64,000 nucleotides of DNA. Source: a virus. The position numbers were made by a program, and so were the translations under genes. This document shows, piece by piece, positions 14,962 to 23,483 of this stretch; within the stretch, counting starts at the first letter, position 1; the number at the start of each line of letters is the position of its first letter. The stretch is taken from positions 1 through 64,000 of IMG/VR virus record IMGVR_UViG_3300028173_000007. One strand, given 5' to 3'. A model generated the notes under the pieces. It saw only the letters and a program-made list of their open reading frames with translations. It searched no databases and had not been told where the DNA came from.

Positions 14962-16644
14962 ATGACCCGCCGAGAGCAACGGATCGCGCGCTTCCGCAAG
15001 GCCTGGGGCCGCGACGACCTACGGAAATCCGACGTGGCCCGTGGTGGCCGCTACGTCTACCGGGTGAAGAAGGGCAAGGGCTGGCACTACGTCTACCCCG
15101 AGGACCTCCAGCACCACGCCAGGCCGCACAGCGAGCCCGAGCCGCAGACCCACCGCCATGAGCACGGGGACCTGCGCGAAGACCTCAAGGCCGACGAGCT
15201 CGCCCGCATGGGCGCGAAGATGGGCGGCGCCAGGCTGGACCGGGAGAACCACGACTCGAAGGGGAACCCGATCCTCGTGCCCGTGCGCGACCCGCACCAC
15301 GAGTGGAACAGCCTTCGTGAGAAGATCAGCGCGCGGATCGGCAACGTGGGAGACCACCCCGACGCGCTGGCGCGTGAGGCGGACTGGAAGAACGCGGAGG
15401 CCTCGACGCCGGCCGATCTCGTGAAGCTGGCCGAGGCCACCGCGCCGCACTACATGGACTGGTGTCGCGGGATTGCCAAGGCCGTTCCGGCGGCCGCGGC
15501 CTACGCGGGCGAGGGCGACCAGTACGCCACAAAGACCCTCAAGAGCCTGACGCGAAAGGTGACCTCGAAGGCCGAGCGGCTCGTGGATCGCGGCAGCTTC
15601 ACCGACCACGCGGCGGCCGTGGCGCACGTCTGCAACGACCAGATCGGGGATTGCCTGCGCGCGTCCCTGCTCGTCGACCACGCCGAGGACGTGAGCAAGA
15701 TCGTGGCGTCCATGCGGACGCACGCGAAGGCCATCGGCGGGGACGTGCTCGTCGAGAACAAGTGGACGAACGGCGAGCGGGGCGCCTACTGCGCCGTTCA
15801 CGCCTGGGTGCAGTTCCCCACGCCCGACGGCGGCCACATGCAGGCCGAGCTCCAGATTCACCCGCGCGCCATCCTCGGCGCGAAGGAGAAGATGCACCTC
15901 ATCTACGACGTGACCCGCGAAAACGACTTCAAGGGGGACCAGCGCGCCTACGACTGGAGCTCGAAGCTGACCTTCGCCGCGGGCATGGCCCGAGTGGCTG
16001 GCGCGGAGCACCCGCACACGCGCAACCAGCGCGAGGCCAACGCCCACCACGCCGACCGCGCCGACCTGCACGGCTACCACGCCGAGGAAAGCGCCCACCC
16101 CGACGACCGGGCGCTCCACGCGAAGGCGGCCGGTCTACACGCCCAGGCCGCCGCCCAGGCCTCGAACCTGCACGGGGCCGGGCACGCCGAGGCCGAGGCC
16201 GCAGCGTTCAGCGCGCGCGCGGCGGGGCAGGTCGCCAACTACGTCCCCGAGCACCGCACCGCGGCCGCCGAGCATGGGAAGGCCGGGCAGGGCGCCGGCC
16301 ACCAAGACGCGATGGCCGCTCACCAACAGGCGATGGCCGCCCACCTGGCCGGCGACGAGAATGCGGCGGGGCTCTCGCACCGCGCCAAGGCTATGTCCGC
16401 GGCCCTGCACTCCCGCGACCACGACACGGCCCACAAGTACGGCGTTCACAACCACAACCGGACGGCCGGGCACCACGACGAGGCCGGGATCAAGCTCAAG
16501 GGCCAGGAAGCCCGCGTTCACCGAGACGCGGCCCAGGCCCATCGGGCCGCGGCCCATGCCCACAAGCGAGGCGACGCCCGCGCCGGGTCACTGTCCCGCG
16601 CCGCCATCGCGGCCACCGGCCGCGCGGGCCAGCACATCGGGTGA
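14962..16644 (+). CDS. Polyvalent-type protein with RelA/SpoT-like domain and His/Ala-rich tail
   Basis: 560 residues, ATG 14962 preceded by TGAGGACGCT. Residues about 27-52 carry a degenerate form of the shared head motif (GGRYVYRVKKGKGWHYVY). Residues about 203-303 resemble the RelA/SpoT nucleotidyltransferase fold: ERLVDRGSF, IGDCLRASLLVD, ENKWTNGERGAYCAVHAWV and MQAELQIHPRAI match the D-x-R-A, K-N and E-x-Q-x-H pattern. Related small domains synthesise (p)ppGpp or pyrophosphorylate tRNA (toxSAS). The C-terminal third is repetitive HxA/HHA-rich helix. Alternative: a distant nucleotidyltransferase without alarmone activity. Its place between two KGAGHKY proteins supports membership of the same cargo set. 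Confidence 0.6.
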   Translation: MTRREQRIARFRKAWGRDDLRKSDVARGGRYVYRVKKGKGWHYVYPEDLQHHARPHSEPEPQTHRHEHGDLREDLKADELARMGAKMGGARLDRENHDSKGNPILVPVRDPHHEWNSLREKISARIGNVGDHPDALAREADWKNAEASTPADLVKLAEATAPHYMDWCRGIAKAVPAAAAYAGEGDQYATKTLKSLTRKVTSKAERLVDRGSFTDHAAAVAHVCNDQIGDCLRASLLVDHAEDVSKIVASMRTHAKAIGGDVLVENKWTNGERGAYCAVHAWVQFPTPDGGHMQAELQIHPRAILGAKEKMHLIYDVTRENDFKGDQRAYDWSSKLTFAAGMARVAGAEHPHTRNQREANAHHADRADLHGYHAEESAHPDDRALHAKAAGLHAQAAAQASNLHGAGHAEAEAAAFSARAAGQVANYVPEHRTAAAEHGKAGQGAGHQDAMAAHQQAMAAHLAGDENAAGLSHRAKAMSAALHSRDHDTAHKYGVHNHNRTAGHHDEAGIKLKGQEARVHRDAAQAHRAAAHAHKRGDARAGSLSRAAIAATGRAGQHIG

Positions 16645-16697
16645 TCTCGACTGGACCCCTTGACGGGTGTCCGGTATCCTATGAGTGGAGGTGAACC

Positions 16698-16901
16698 ATG
16701 TACTACGTTCTGACTGGCGGCGAGCCGGTCGAGGTCCGCAACGGGAAGGTGTACCACTGGACGCAGGCGGGGCAGAAGGTCGCCGCGCCCAAGCTCTCGG
16801 TGAGCGAGGTGGAGAACGACGGCTACGCGCTTCCGGCCGAGAAGGTCCCGGCCGCGGTGAGGGCCTACAACGCCAAGTGCGCCCAGGCCGCCCGCGCCTG
16901 A
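16698..16901 (+). CDS. Small conserved-looking phage protein, unknown
   Basis: 67 residues with a strong Shine-Dalgarno (TGGAGGTGAACC before ATG 16698). It begins MYYVLTGGEPVEVRNGKVYHW and looks beta-rich at the N-terminus with an alpha-helical end (VPAAVRAYNAKCAQAA). Its own ribosome-binding site and separate gaps on both sides suggest expression independent of the coupled operon. No family is recognised. Confidence 0.6.
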   Translation: MYYVLTGGEPVEVRNGKVYHWTQAGQKVAAPKLSVSEVENDGYALPAEKVPAAVRAYNAKCAQAARA

Positions 16902-16921
16902 CGCGCCCCGCTGGCGCCCCG

Positions 16922-16930
16922 TGGTAGGAT
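16922..16930 (+). promoter_or_regulatory. Putative extended -10 element overlapping a start codon
   Basis: TGGTAGGAT matches the motif at 4416, 22530 and 62695. It overlaps the ATG at 16929. If it is a real -10, transcription would begin near 16936 and translation would use the GTG at 16938, nearly leaderless. No -35 is evident. Confidence 0.35.
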
Positions 16931-19727
16931 GCCGCCCGTGGACACACCGACCCGAGTAGCCCGAGCTCGGGCCCGCGCGCAGCTTGCCCCGGCCCCTTCC
17001 CGTGAGCTCCGCGCCCAGGCCTACCGCGCCTCGCTGGTGAAGGGCGCCGGGCACAAGTACGTCCGGCGCACCCCCAATCCCAACGCCCCCCCGAAATGGC
17101 GGTACGACTACCAGCACCGCAACTTCAACGGGCGCGGCTCGGCCGAGAAGGTCGACGCGGTGTCCCGACGCCATATCACCGAGGGCGCGAAGGTCGCAGA
17201 CGGGAAGGGCGCAGGGCATTGGGAGGTGCGAGAGCTCGAAGGTGGGGGGGTCGAGCTCGTCCACGACGAGACCGGCGAGCGCAAGGCGTTCGACAACGCC
17301 TACAGCGCCGCGCGCCACCTCAACGAAGCGCACGCCCCCCTCACGAGCGAGGCCACGAAGGCCCGCCGCGCGCGCCGGGTGCGCGAGTGCAAGATCGCCG
17401 CTCGCCAGGCGGCCCAGGCGCACCGAGACTTCGAGAAGGCCCCGTCGGTGAAGGGGCTTCGCAAGTGCGCGGCCGGCTGGGCGGCGGCCCTCAACCTCGC
17501 GCGCGCTGGCGCGCTGGATTGGGAGGACCTCTATCGGTGGTTTCCGAGCACCGTCGAGCCGCCCGCCAGCCCCGCGGAACTCGGGCGCGAGCTCGCGGAG
17601 CTCCGCGCGGAGATCGCCCTGTTCGGCAGCGCCCGGCCGTGGTCGGCATCCGAGGTGCTCCAGCACCGGCACCCCGACCGGATCAAGAAGGCCGTTCGGT
17701 TCCGCTACCTCTACCGCCTGGCCGACGGCCTGGGCGGGGCGTGGCAACAGGACACGCAAGCGGAGGACCGGCACAACAGGTGGCCGCCCGCGTGGAACGG
17801 GAAGTACCTCCGCGGCACCTGGGATGGGGTGCCATCGCTTGCGCGAAGTGTCACGAAGCCGCCGACCGCTCGGAAGGTCGCCGCCGCGCTCCGCGGCAGC
17901 AACGCCGCAAAGGACATCGGCCGCAACACTTGGATCGTCGTCGGCGCCAACTTCGAGAAGCTCCCCGACGACGCCACGGATCACGAGCGGGAGGTGGCCC
18001 GGCTGGCCCGCGAGCTCATGGCCCAGCACAAGGGCTACATCGCCGGGGTGGACGTGTCGGAGTCCCTGCCGACGGGTGAGTATGAGCTCGGCGCCGCCGC
18101 CCGAGCGTTGCACATCGACTCGACGGTCCCCGTCGAGAAGATGCGGCCCGAGGCGCTGGCGCCGCCGGCGCCTGTGACGCTCGCCGCCTTGTTCGAGACG
18201 GCCCAGGAGAAGCGGCGAACGCTCGGGGTGGACGATACGCCGCTTGAATGGCCCCCCGGCGCAGACCCTCAGATGGCAGTCGGGGAGCTCATCGGGGCCC
18301 GAGGCATGGTCACCATGCCGACGAGCATGGCTATCGCGGCCCTCAACGCAGGTCGCGCCCAGGCCGCCGAGCAGGTGCGCGCGAAGCACGCGCAGTCCTG
18401 GGCGCCGGTCCAGGCGAAGATCGCCGCCGCGCTCGCCGCGGTGGGCGAGCTCCCCGGCACGAAGGCCGATCACCTGACAGACGCGCTCATCGAGCAGACG
18501 GGGCTATCACGGGCCGAGGTGGCCACGGCCGCGGCCTACGCCAAGGCCGAAACGCGAGTAGTCGCGGGGCGGGTCGGCCGGCTCGAAGGTGAAGCGTCGG
18601 AGGTCTACTCGAAGCTCTATCACGGCGAAATGAAGGAGGCCGGGGCCGCCGTCGAAGAAGCCTTGACTGAGGATCACGAGTGGATGCTCAAACAGGATCC
18701 CGTCGCGACGTTATGGATGGTGGCGCCCATGCTCAAGACGGACAACGGCGGCCCTCTGTCCAAGGCCCTCGGGCCTGAGATCGCCCAGCGGGCGACAGCG
18801 GCCTACGACGCCGGCCTGGCGGCGCGCGACCGGGAGGTGAAGGCTCGCAAGGCCTCGCGCGAGGCCCGTGTAGGGCCCAGCGAGGCCCGCAAGGTGTGGG
18901 CCGAGTGGTTCCCCGGCGAGAAGATGCCGAAGCCCGAGGCCTGGCGGCTCGACGGGGCCCAGGCCGACGCCTTGGGTCTCGACGCCGCGGCGATGCGCGA
19001 GGTGAGGCGCCGCGTGCGCGAGAAGGCATCGAGTGAGGACCTCGCGCATATCCGCGAAGCCCTCGGGATCAAGGGCGACCCGGCGGCCGGCCTGGCCAGC
19101 CTCGACACGGGCACACCGGAGCAGGTGCGCGCCTCGTGGCGCACGGGCGCTGGGGTCAAGAAGACCCCCGAAGAATTCCGCGCCGAGCCACTAGACCGAT
19201 TCCAGAGCTACGACACGCAGACGGACCCTGGGAGGTTGGCGCACCTGTTCGCCAACGTGGCGCAGTCGGTCGTCCCCCGGAACGTGCGGATCGACTTGTA
19301 CCGGGGTGAATTCCGAGCGCACGCCGGGCACGAGGGCATCATCCGGCAGGACATGGGCCCGGCTGGAGCCGTGAACGCAAGAACGCTGTGGCACGAGTAC
19401 GGACATCAAATCGAGTTCGGAAACAAGGCCATCGGTGCGGCAACTAAGGCCATGCTCCGCGAGCGATGCGCTGGCGAATCAGCGACCCACCTCGGCGCCG
19501 GGTATGAGGCCTACGAGGTGGCCTACGAGGACGAGTTCGCGAGCCGGTACACCGCGAAGCACTACGACCACGTTGGAACCTCAGAGGTGTTGAGCATGGG
19601 CATTGACGCCTACCTTCACGACCCGGCCGAGCTCCAACGGGACGATCCCATGCTCTTTGGCTTCGTGCTGGCCGTCGTCTCGGGAGCGTTCGGCCCCGCC
19701 ACGGGTCACTTCAAGGCCAGGTCGTGA
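16929..19727 (+). CDS. Polyvalent protein: KGAGHKY module and HExxH metallopeptidase
   Basis: 932 residues from ATG 16929; GTG 16938 is an alternative start (neither has a good ribosome-binding site). The shared module begins with KGAGHKY at 38-44 and is slightly diverged (GHWEV, VHDETGE). The middle (about 140-700) is mostly helical and unrecognised. The C-terminus has a zinc-peptidase motif HEYGH at 822-826 (TLWHEYGHQIEF). About 45 residues later it reads YEDEFASRYTAKHY, followed by SEVLSMGIDAYLHDP, in the arrangement seen in metallopeptidase domains attached to phage head-morphogenesis and polyvalent proteins. Likely cleaves host or virion proteins; whether it acts in maturation or after injection is unknown. 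The stop overlaps the next gene (GTGA at 19724). Confidence 0.75.
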   Translation: MPPVDTPTRVARARARAQLAPAPSRELRAQAYRASLVKGAGHKYVRRTPNPNAPPKWRYDYQHRNFNGRGSAEKVDAVSRRHITEGAKVADGKGAGHWEVRELEGGGVELVHDETGERKAFDNAYSAARHLNEAHAPLTSEATKARRARRVRECKIAARQAAQAHRDFEKAPSVKGLRKCAAGWAAALNLARAGALDWEDLYRWFPSTVEPPASPAELGRELAELRAEIALFGSARPWSASEVLQHRHPDRIKKAVRFRYLYRLADGLGGAWQQDTQAEDRHNRWPPAWNGKYLRGTWDGVPSLARSVTKPPTARKVAAALRGSNAAKDIGRNTWIVVGANFEKLPDDATDHEREVARLARELMAQHKGYIAGVDVSESLPTGEYELGAAARALHIDSTVPVEKMRPEALAPPAPVTLAALFETAQEKRRTLGVDDTPLEWPPGADPQMAVGELIGARGMVTMPTSMAIAALNAGRAQAAEQVRAKHAQSWAPVQAKIAAALAAVGELPGTKADHLTDALIEQTGLSRAEVATAAAYAKAETRVVAGRVGRLEGEASEVYSKLYHGEMKEAGAAVEEALTEDHEWMLKQDPVATLWMVAPMLKTDNGGPLSKALGPEIAQRATAAYDAGLAARDREVKARKASREARVGPSEARKVWAEWFPGEKMPKPEAWRLDGAQADALGLDAAAMREVRRRVREKASSEDLAHIREALGIKGDPAAGLASLDTGTPEQVRASWRTGAGVKKTPEEFRAEPLDRFQSYDTQTDPGRLAHLFANVAQSVVPRNVRIDLYRGEFRAHAGHEGIIRQDMGPAGAVNARTLWHEYGHQIEFGNKAIGAATKAMLRERCAGESATHLGAGYEAYEVAYEDEFASRYTAKHYDHVGTSEVLSMGIDAYLHDPAELQRDDPMLFGFVLAVVSGAFGPATGHFKARS

Positions 19728-20725
19728 GGTTCCGCGCGACGGTCACCGCCCCAGGCGGCGGGGAGCCCCACGAGTTCGCCGCCGGCGAGGGTCTCACCAT
19801 GACCCCGAGCCCCGAGACCGTGGGCCTGTGGGTGGGCCGCGTTCAACACCGTTCAGGCCGGATGCCTGGGGCCTACCGAGGCTTCGACCCCGAGGACCCG
19901 CGCCAGGTGGCCGACGCGGCCGACTTCCTTCGGTGGAAGGGCTGGCGCGTCGAGGTCCACGAGGACACGGTTCCGCTTCTCCCGAAGCCCCCCGGCTTCG
20001 ACAGGCGCCCCGAGGCCGAGCGCCCGGCCGGTGAAGGCTTCACGCTGGCCGAACTCGGCCAGTCGCACCTTGCGGGCGAGCTCGCAGCCGAGCGAGTCGC
20101 CGCGGCGCGCGCCGAGCTCGCGCAGCCTGCGGCCAACTTGGCGAAGGCCCACCCCATCGGGCCGCCACCCAAGCGCAACAGAAAGACCTACCCGTACCAG
20201 GGGACCATTACCTATGCGGGGATCATCCCGATCCGCGTAGAGAACCGGGCCGGGTCGATGCGCCGCGGCGTGGACGGCGACGGGCGCAAGTGGGCCACGA
20301 AGATGCACGACCACTACGGGGAGGTCGTCGGCACCCTGGGCGTGGATGGTGACCCCGTGGACGTGTTCGTCGGGCCGCTGGAGCACGCACCCTGGGCGTA
20401 TGTAGTCCATGCCACCGACCCCCGCACGGGGCGCTACGACGAGTGCAAGATCATGATGGGCTATGGCACCAAGCGAGAGGCGGCGGCGGCCTTCCGGGGG
20501 CACTACGACGGGCCCGGCTTCTACGGGGCGATCCGCAAGGTGGCGTTGACGGAACTTCTCGCGTGGCTTCGTGATCCGAAGAATCGAGGTCAAAAGGTCA
20601 CGGCCGGTTCCGCACTTTCAAAGGGCTGTGAGGTAGAGTCCCCCGGCGAGGGTCGAGCCGCCCGCGCAGAACGCGCGCAGAAGCGCGCCCACACGCAGGC
20701 CGCGCCGAAGCGCGGGGAGGGGTAG
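19724..20725 (+). CDS. Inorganic-pyrophosphatase-like (InPase) domain protein
   Basis: 333 residues, GTG start coupled to the upstream stop. Residues about 155-285 match the pyrophosphatase-like domain known from MuF and polyvalent proteins: IPIRVENRAGSMRRGVDGDG, TLGVDGDPVDVFVGP, DPRTGRYDECKIMMGY and a closing helix LTELLAWLRD. The Asp cluster in GVDGDPVDVFVG would bind metal. The N-terminal 100 residues are unrecognised and the C-terminus is basic and disordered (AERAQKRAHTQAAPKR). It lacks the KGAGHKY module but sits directly before the portal gene. Probable substrate is pyrophosphate or a nucleotide; activity untested. Confidence 0.75.
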   Translation: MRFRATVTAPGGGEPHEFAAGEGLTMTPSPETVGLWVGRVQHRSGRMPGAYRGFDPEDPRQVADAADFLRWKGWRVEVHEDTVPLLPKPPGFDRRPEAERPAGEGFTLAELGQSHLAGELAAERVAAARAELAQPAANLAKAHPIGPPPKRNRKTYPYQGTITYAGIIPIRVENRAGSMRRGVDGDGRKWATKMHDHYGEVVGTLGVDGDPVDVFVGPLEHAPWAYVVHATDPRTGRYDECKIMMGYGTKREAAAAFRGHYDGPGFYGAIRKVALTELLAWLRDPKNRGQKVTAGSALSKGCEVESPGEGRAARAERAQKRAHTQAAPKRGEG

Positions 20726-20727
20726 CC

Positions 20728-22575
20728 GTGGCGAGGTGGTGGGAGCGAGTCGGGGAGAGCGCCGGGGCGGCGCTGGGTGACGGCCTGGCCGCGATGGGCG
20801 AGGGCATGGCCGCGGTGAATGAGGGCATGAGCAAGGCCCGCCGCCGAGACTCCGCGCAGACGGCAGAGAGCAAGGGCCAGGACACCGCCGCGGCGCGCGC
20901 GGTGGCCACGCCCAGGCGCGGCGGACTCGCAGAAGCGAGGGCCGCAGGGGGGAAGGGCGCAGGCCTGGAAGGGATCTTCACCGATCCCGAGCTCGAACTA
21001 TTCATGACGCGCACGCCGGGCGGGGACTACGCCGAGCGGCCGAGCGGCGTCGCGTGGGACGTGTTGAGGCGCATGGCGAAGACGCCGCCCATCGCGGCCG
21101 TCGGAAACACCATGTGCGATGGACTCGCCGAGTTCTGCACGCCCAGCGACAATCGACACCTGCCCGGCTTCCGCCTCCGCGTCCGCGGGAAGGATGCGCG
21201 GTACAGCCCCTCGAAGGCCGAGCGGGGGGCGCTCGACGAGGCGCAGGCGTTCCTCTACAACTGCGGCAACGTGGGCGACGTGGCCGAGCTCGTCCACCGG
21301 CCGACCCTCGAACAGTGCGTGCGCGCCGGCTTCTGGGATTCGTTCCGGTTTGACCAGTTCTGCGCCCAGGTAGAGCCGGCCGCGGGCTGGCGCCCAGGTG
21401 GCCGCTTCGAGGCGCACCGCTTCTATGCCTGGCCTGGCCACACGATGCGGCTCGCCATGCCGCCAGAGGACGGGTCTCGGCTCGCCGACGACGACTTCAA
21501 GGCAACGCGGTACGTCCAGATCGACCGCCACGATCAGGTGGTGGGATCGTTCAACGGCCAGCAGATGCTTTGGGGCACGATGCGCCCCATGACCGACATC
21601 GAGAACGCCGGCTATGGGTACTCGGTGTTGGAGCAGTTGGTAGACGTGCTCGCCGGGTGGTTATACGGCTACGGGTACAACAAAGCGTACTTCAAACAGG
21701 GCGCCAACGTGCGCGGCATCCTGCAATTCGACACCGAGCCGCCGGCGAAGCAACAGCGCCGTTTCGAGCGGTACTTTCACGCGCTGGTGTCGGGTGTTGG
21801 CAACGCACACAAGGTTCCTATCGCGTGGGGCGCGAAAGCTCAGTGGATCGGTCTCGGGCAGACGAACAAAGACATGGAGTTCAACCAGTGGATGGATTTT
21901 CTGACGAAGCTCCTATGTGCGATCTGCGGCATCGATCCCGCTGAAATCAACTTCACATACGGGAACAGCGGCCAGGGCTCCGCGATGGGCACGGCCTCGG
22001 CCGCAGAGAAGATCGAAGTGAGCCGCAACCGTTGGCTACGCCCCCGCGTGCGGAGCCTGTTCGAGTGGCTCAACAAGTGGGTAGTTTGGACCCGCTGGCC
22101 CGAGCTCGAAGCCGTCCCGACGGGGCTCAACGAGCGGAGCGAAGAAGCGGAGCAGGAGCGTTTGCTCAAGCTCGTGGAGAAGACGCACCACGTTGACGAG
22201 GTGCGCGCCATGATGGGCGACGGCCCGCTCCCGAAGAAGGACGCCCAGGAGACCCCCGGCGGCGTGATTCTAAATCAGGTGTGGCAGCAGGCCACCGCGC
22301 CCCAGCCCGAGGGCATGGGCGGCCCAGAGGGCGAGGGCGGCCCCGAGGGCGGCCCCGAGGGCGAAGGCCAGGGGGACGCCAGCGACGAAGACGTTGCGAA
22401 CGCCGAAGAAGCCTTGTTCGGTGGCGCCAAGGGCAAGCCCGACGACGGCGACGGCGACGGCGACGGCGACCCCTTCGACGAGAGCAAACTTGCAAAGAGC
22501 TTCGAGACGCGCCAGGCCAGAGCGGCCCGTGGTAGAGTGCGGGCGCGCGTGCAATTGAGACCACGGGAGGACTGA
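20728..22575 (+). CDS. Portal protein
   Basis: 615 residues, GTG 20728. The central region has features of tailed-phage portals: YGYSVLEQLVDVLAGWLYGYGYNKAYFKQGANVRGIL, a long helical stem segment and CGIDPAEINFTYGNSGQGSAMGTASA before the wing/crown region. The first 75 residues are Ala/Arg-rich. The C-terminus is acidic and repetitive (GPEGEGGPEGGPEGEG, DDGDGDGDGD) and then basic. The portal forms the dodecameric DNA-entry ring and recruits terminase. Its terminase is not in the window. The following two small genes and the MuF-like gene complete a head-assembly cluster. Confidence 0.85.
   Translation: MARWWERVGESAGAALGDGLAAMGEGMAAVNEGMSKARRRDSAQTAESKGQDTAAARAVATPRRGGLAEARAAGGKGAGLEGIFTDPELELFMTRTPGGDYAERPSGVAWDVLRRMAKTPPIAAVGNTMCDGLAEFCTPSDNRHLPGFRLRVRGKDARYSPSKAERGALDEAQAFLYNCGNVGDVAELVHRPTLEQCVRAGFWDSFRFDQFCAQVEPAAGWRPGGRFEAHRFYAWPGHTMRLAMPPEDGSRLADDDFKATRYVQIDRHDQVVGSFNGQQMLWGTMRPMTDIENAGYGYSVLEQLVDVLAGWLYGYGYNKAYFKQGANVRGILQFDTEPPAKQQRRFERYFHALVSGVGNAHKVPIAWGAKAQWIGLGQTNKDMEFNQWMDFLTKLLCAICGIDPAEINFTYGNSGQGSAMGTASAAEKIEVSRNRWLRPRVRSLFEWLNKWVVWTRWPELEAVPTGLNERSEEAEQERLLKLVEKTHHVDEVRAMMGDGPLPKKDAQETPGGVILNQVWQQATAPQPEGMGGPEGEGGPEGGPEGEGQGDASDEDVANAEEALFGGAKGKPDDGDGDGDGDPFDESKLAKSFETRQARAARGRVRARVQLRPRED
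22530..22538 (+). promoter_or_regulatory. Putative extended -10 element within 3' end of portal gene
   Basis: TGGTAGAGT, 42 bases before the ATG of the next small gene. It is a close variant of the element at 4416, 16922 and 62695. A related GGTAGAGT is at 20632-20639, upstream of the portal gene. No clear -35 is present. Confidence 0.3.
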
Positions 22576-22579
22576 CCAT

Positions 22580-23005
22580 ATGAGCCACGCTTCGACCTTC
22601 GCCAACCCCTCGGATGCCGCCGCACAAGGCATCCTGAACGACTTGCGTTACCGGCCCTACGTCGTGCGCGAGGAAACGCCCGTCGCGAACCGCGTCGAGC
22701 GGGTCATGCGCGCGCTGGTGCCGGGCCGCATCGTCGGCGCCGACTCGTGGATCCGCACCGGCGGCGGGAACGTCACCACCGCGGACGTGCGTATCAACGG
22801 CGCCACCGTCATCGCGGCCGTCATGAGCCACGACGGCGCCACCGACGCCGAGCTCATCGAGGCCGCGCTCAAGACCGACCACGCGGACTACGACGCCACC
22901 GACAAGGTGATCAAGTTCGACGCCGGCGACGTGATCAGCGTCGTGTGGACCGCCCTCGGGGCTGGCGCCGCCGGTGGCCAGGTTCAGGTCAACGTCCAGT
23001 TCTAG
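22580..23005 (+). CDS. Small virion-type protein between portal and MuF-like genes
   Basis: 141 residues from ATG 22580. The sequence alternates short beta strands (RVERVMRALVPGRIVGADSW, VTTADVRINGATVIAAVM, VISVVWTALGAG) and ends QVQVNVQF, as in jelly-roll-like decoration or head-fibre proteins. Its place right after the portal and its simple composition support a structural role, for example a capsid decoration or head-associated protein. No family is recognised. Confidence 0.55.
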   Translation: MSHASTFANPSDAAAQGILNDLRYRPYVVREETPVANRVERVMRALVPGRIVGADSWIRTGGGNVTTADVRINGATVIAAVMSHDGATDAELIEAALKTDHADYDATDKVIKFDAGDVISVVWTALGAGAAGGQVQVNVQF

Positions 23006-23066
23006 CGGCTGGCGAGGCCATCAACACGGGTGAGCCGCCCCCGGCTGGCGGCCGGGAGGCGGGACC

Positions 23067-23477
23067 TTGGCCCTTGACCTGATCATGGACGTGAACGTCA
23101 CGGCGGCCAGCCGCCAGTCGGGCACGTCCGCGACGGCCGACGCCGAACGGGGCTTTGCCCCGGCGCGGCGCATCCGGCAGACGGTCTCCACCCTCACGCG
23201 ATCCGCCTTGCACGCACCGTTCGAGGTCGCAGCGGCCGAGAACCGGCAGATCGACTTGGGCAGCCTCACCGATCCGCGCTTCCTGTTCGTGGTGGTCTAC
23301 AGCGGCACGATCAAGGTTCGCACGTCCGGCGTCGCCGGCGAGGCCCTCTCCGTCTCCCCACCCGCCACCGGGCAGGTGGGTTTGTTCCTGATCACGGCGC
23401 CCGCGACGGGGCTGTGGCTGGAGAATGCGGGGACCGACCCCGTGCTGTGCGAGGTACTCGCCGCCGGCCTGGAGTAG
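23067..23477 (+). CDS. Small beta-rich virion-type protein
   Basis: 136 residues from TTG 23067, chosen because GGGAGG lies about 8 bases upstream; this ribosome-binding site decides the start. It is beta-rich (FLFVVVYSGTIKVRTSG, QVGLFLITAPATGLWLENAG). It belongs to the portal-MuF block and ends just before the next gene. A head decoration or accessory role is likely from context; no family is recognised. Confidence 0.5.
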   Translation: MALDLIMDVNVTAASRQSGTSATADAERGFAPARRIRQTVSTLTRSALHAPFEVAAAENRQIDLGSLTDPRFLFVVVYSGTIKVRTSGVAGEALSVSPPATGQVGLFLITAPATGLWLENAGTDPVLCEVLAAGLE

Positions 23478-23483
23478 CCGCCG

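Noticed and set aside
16660-16680. TTGACG with TATCCT upstream of the gene at 16698
   Set aside because: The boxes are only 9 bases apart, not a workable -35/-10 spacing.
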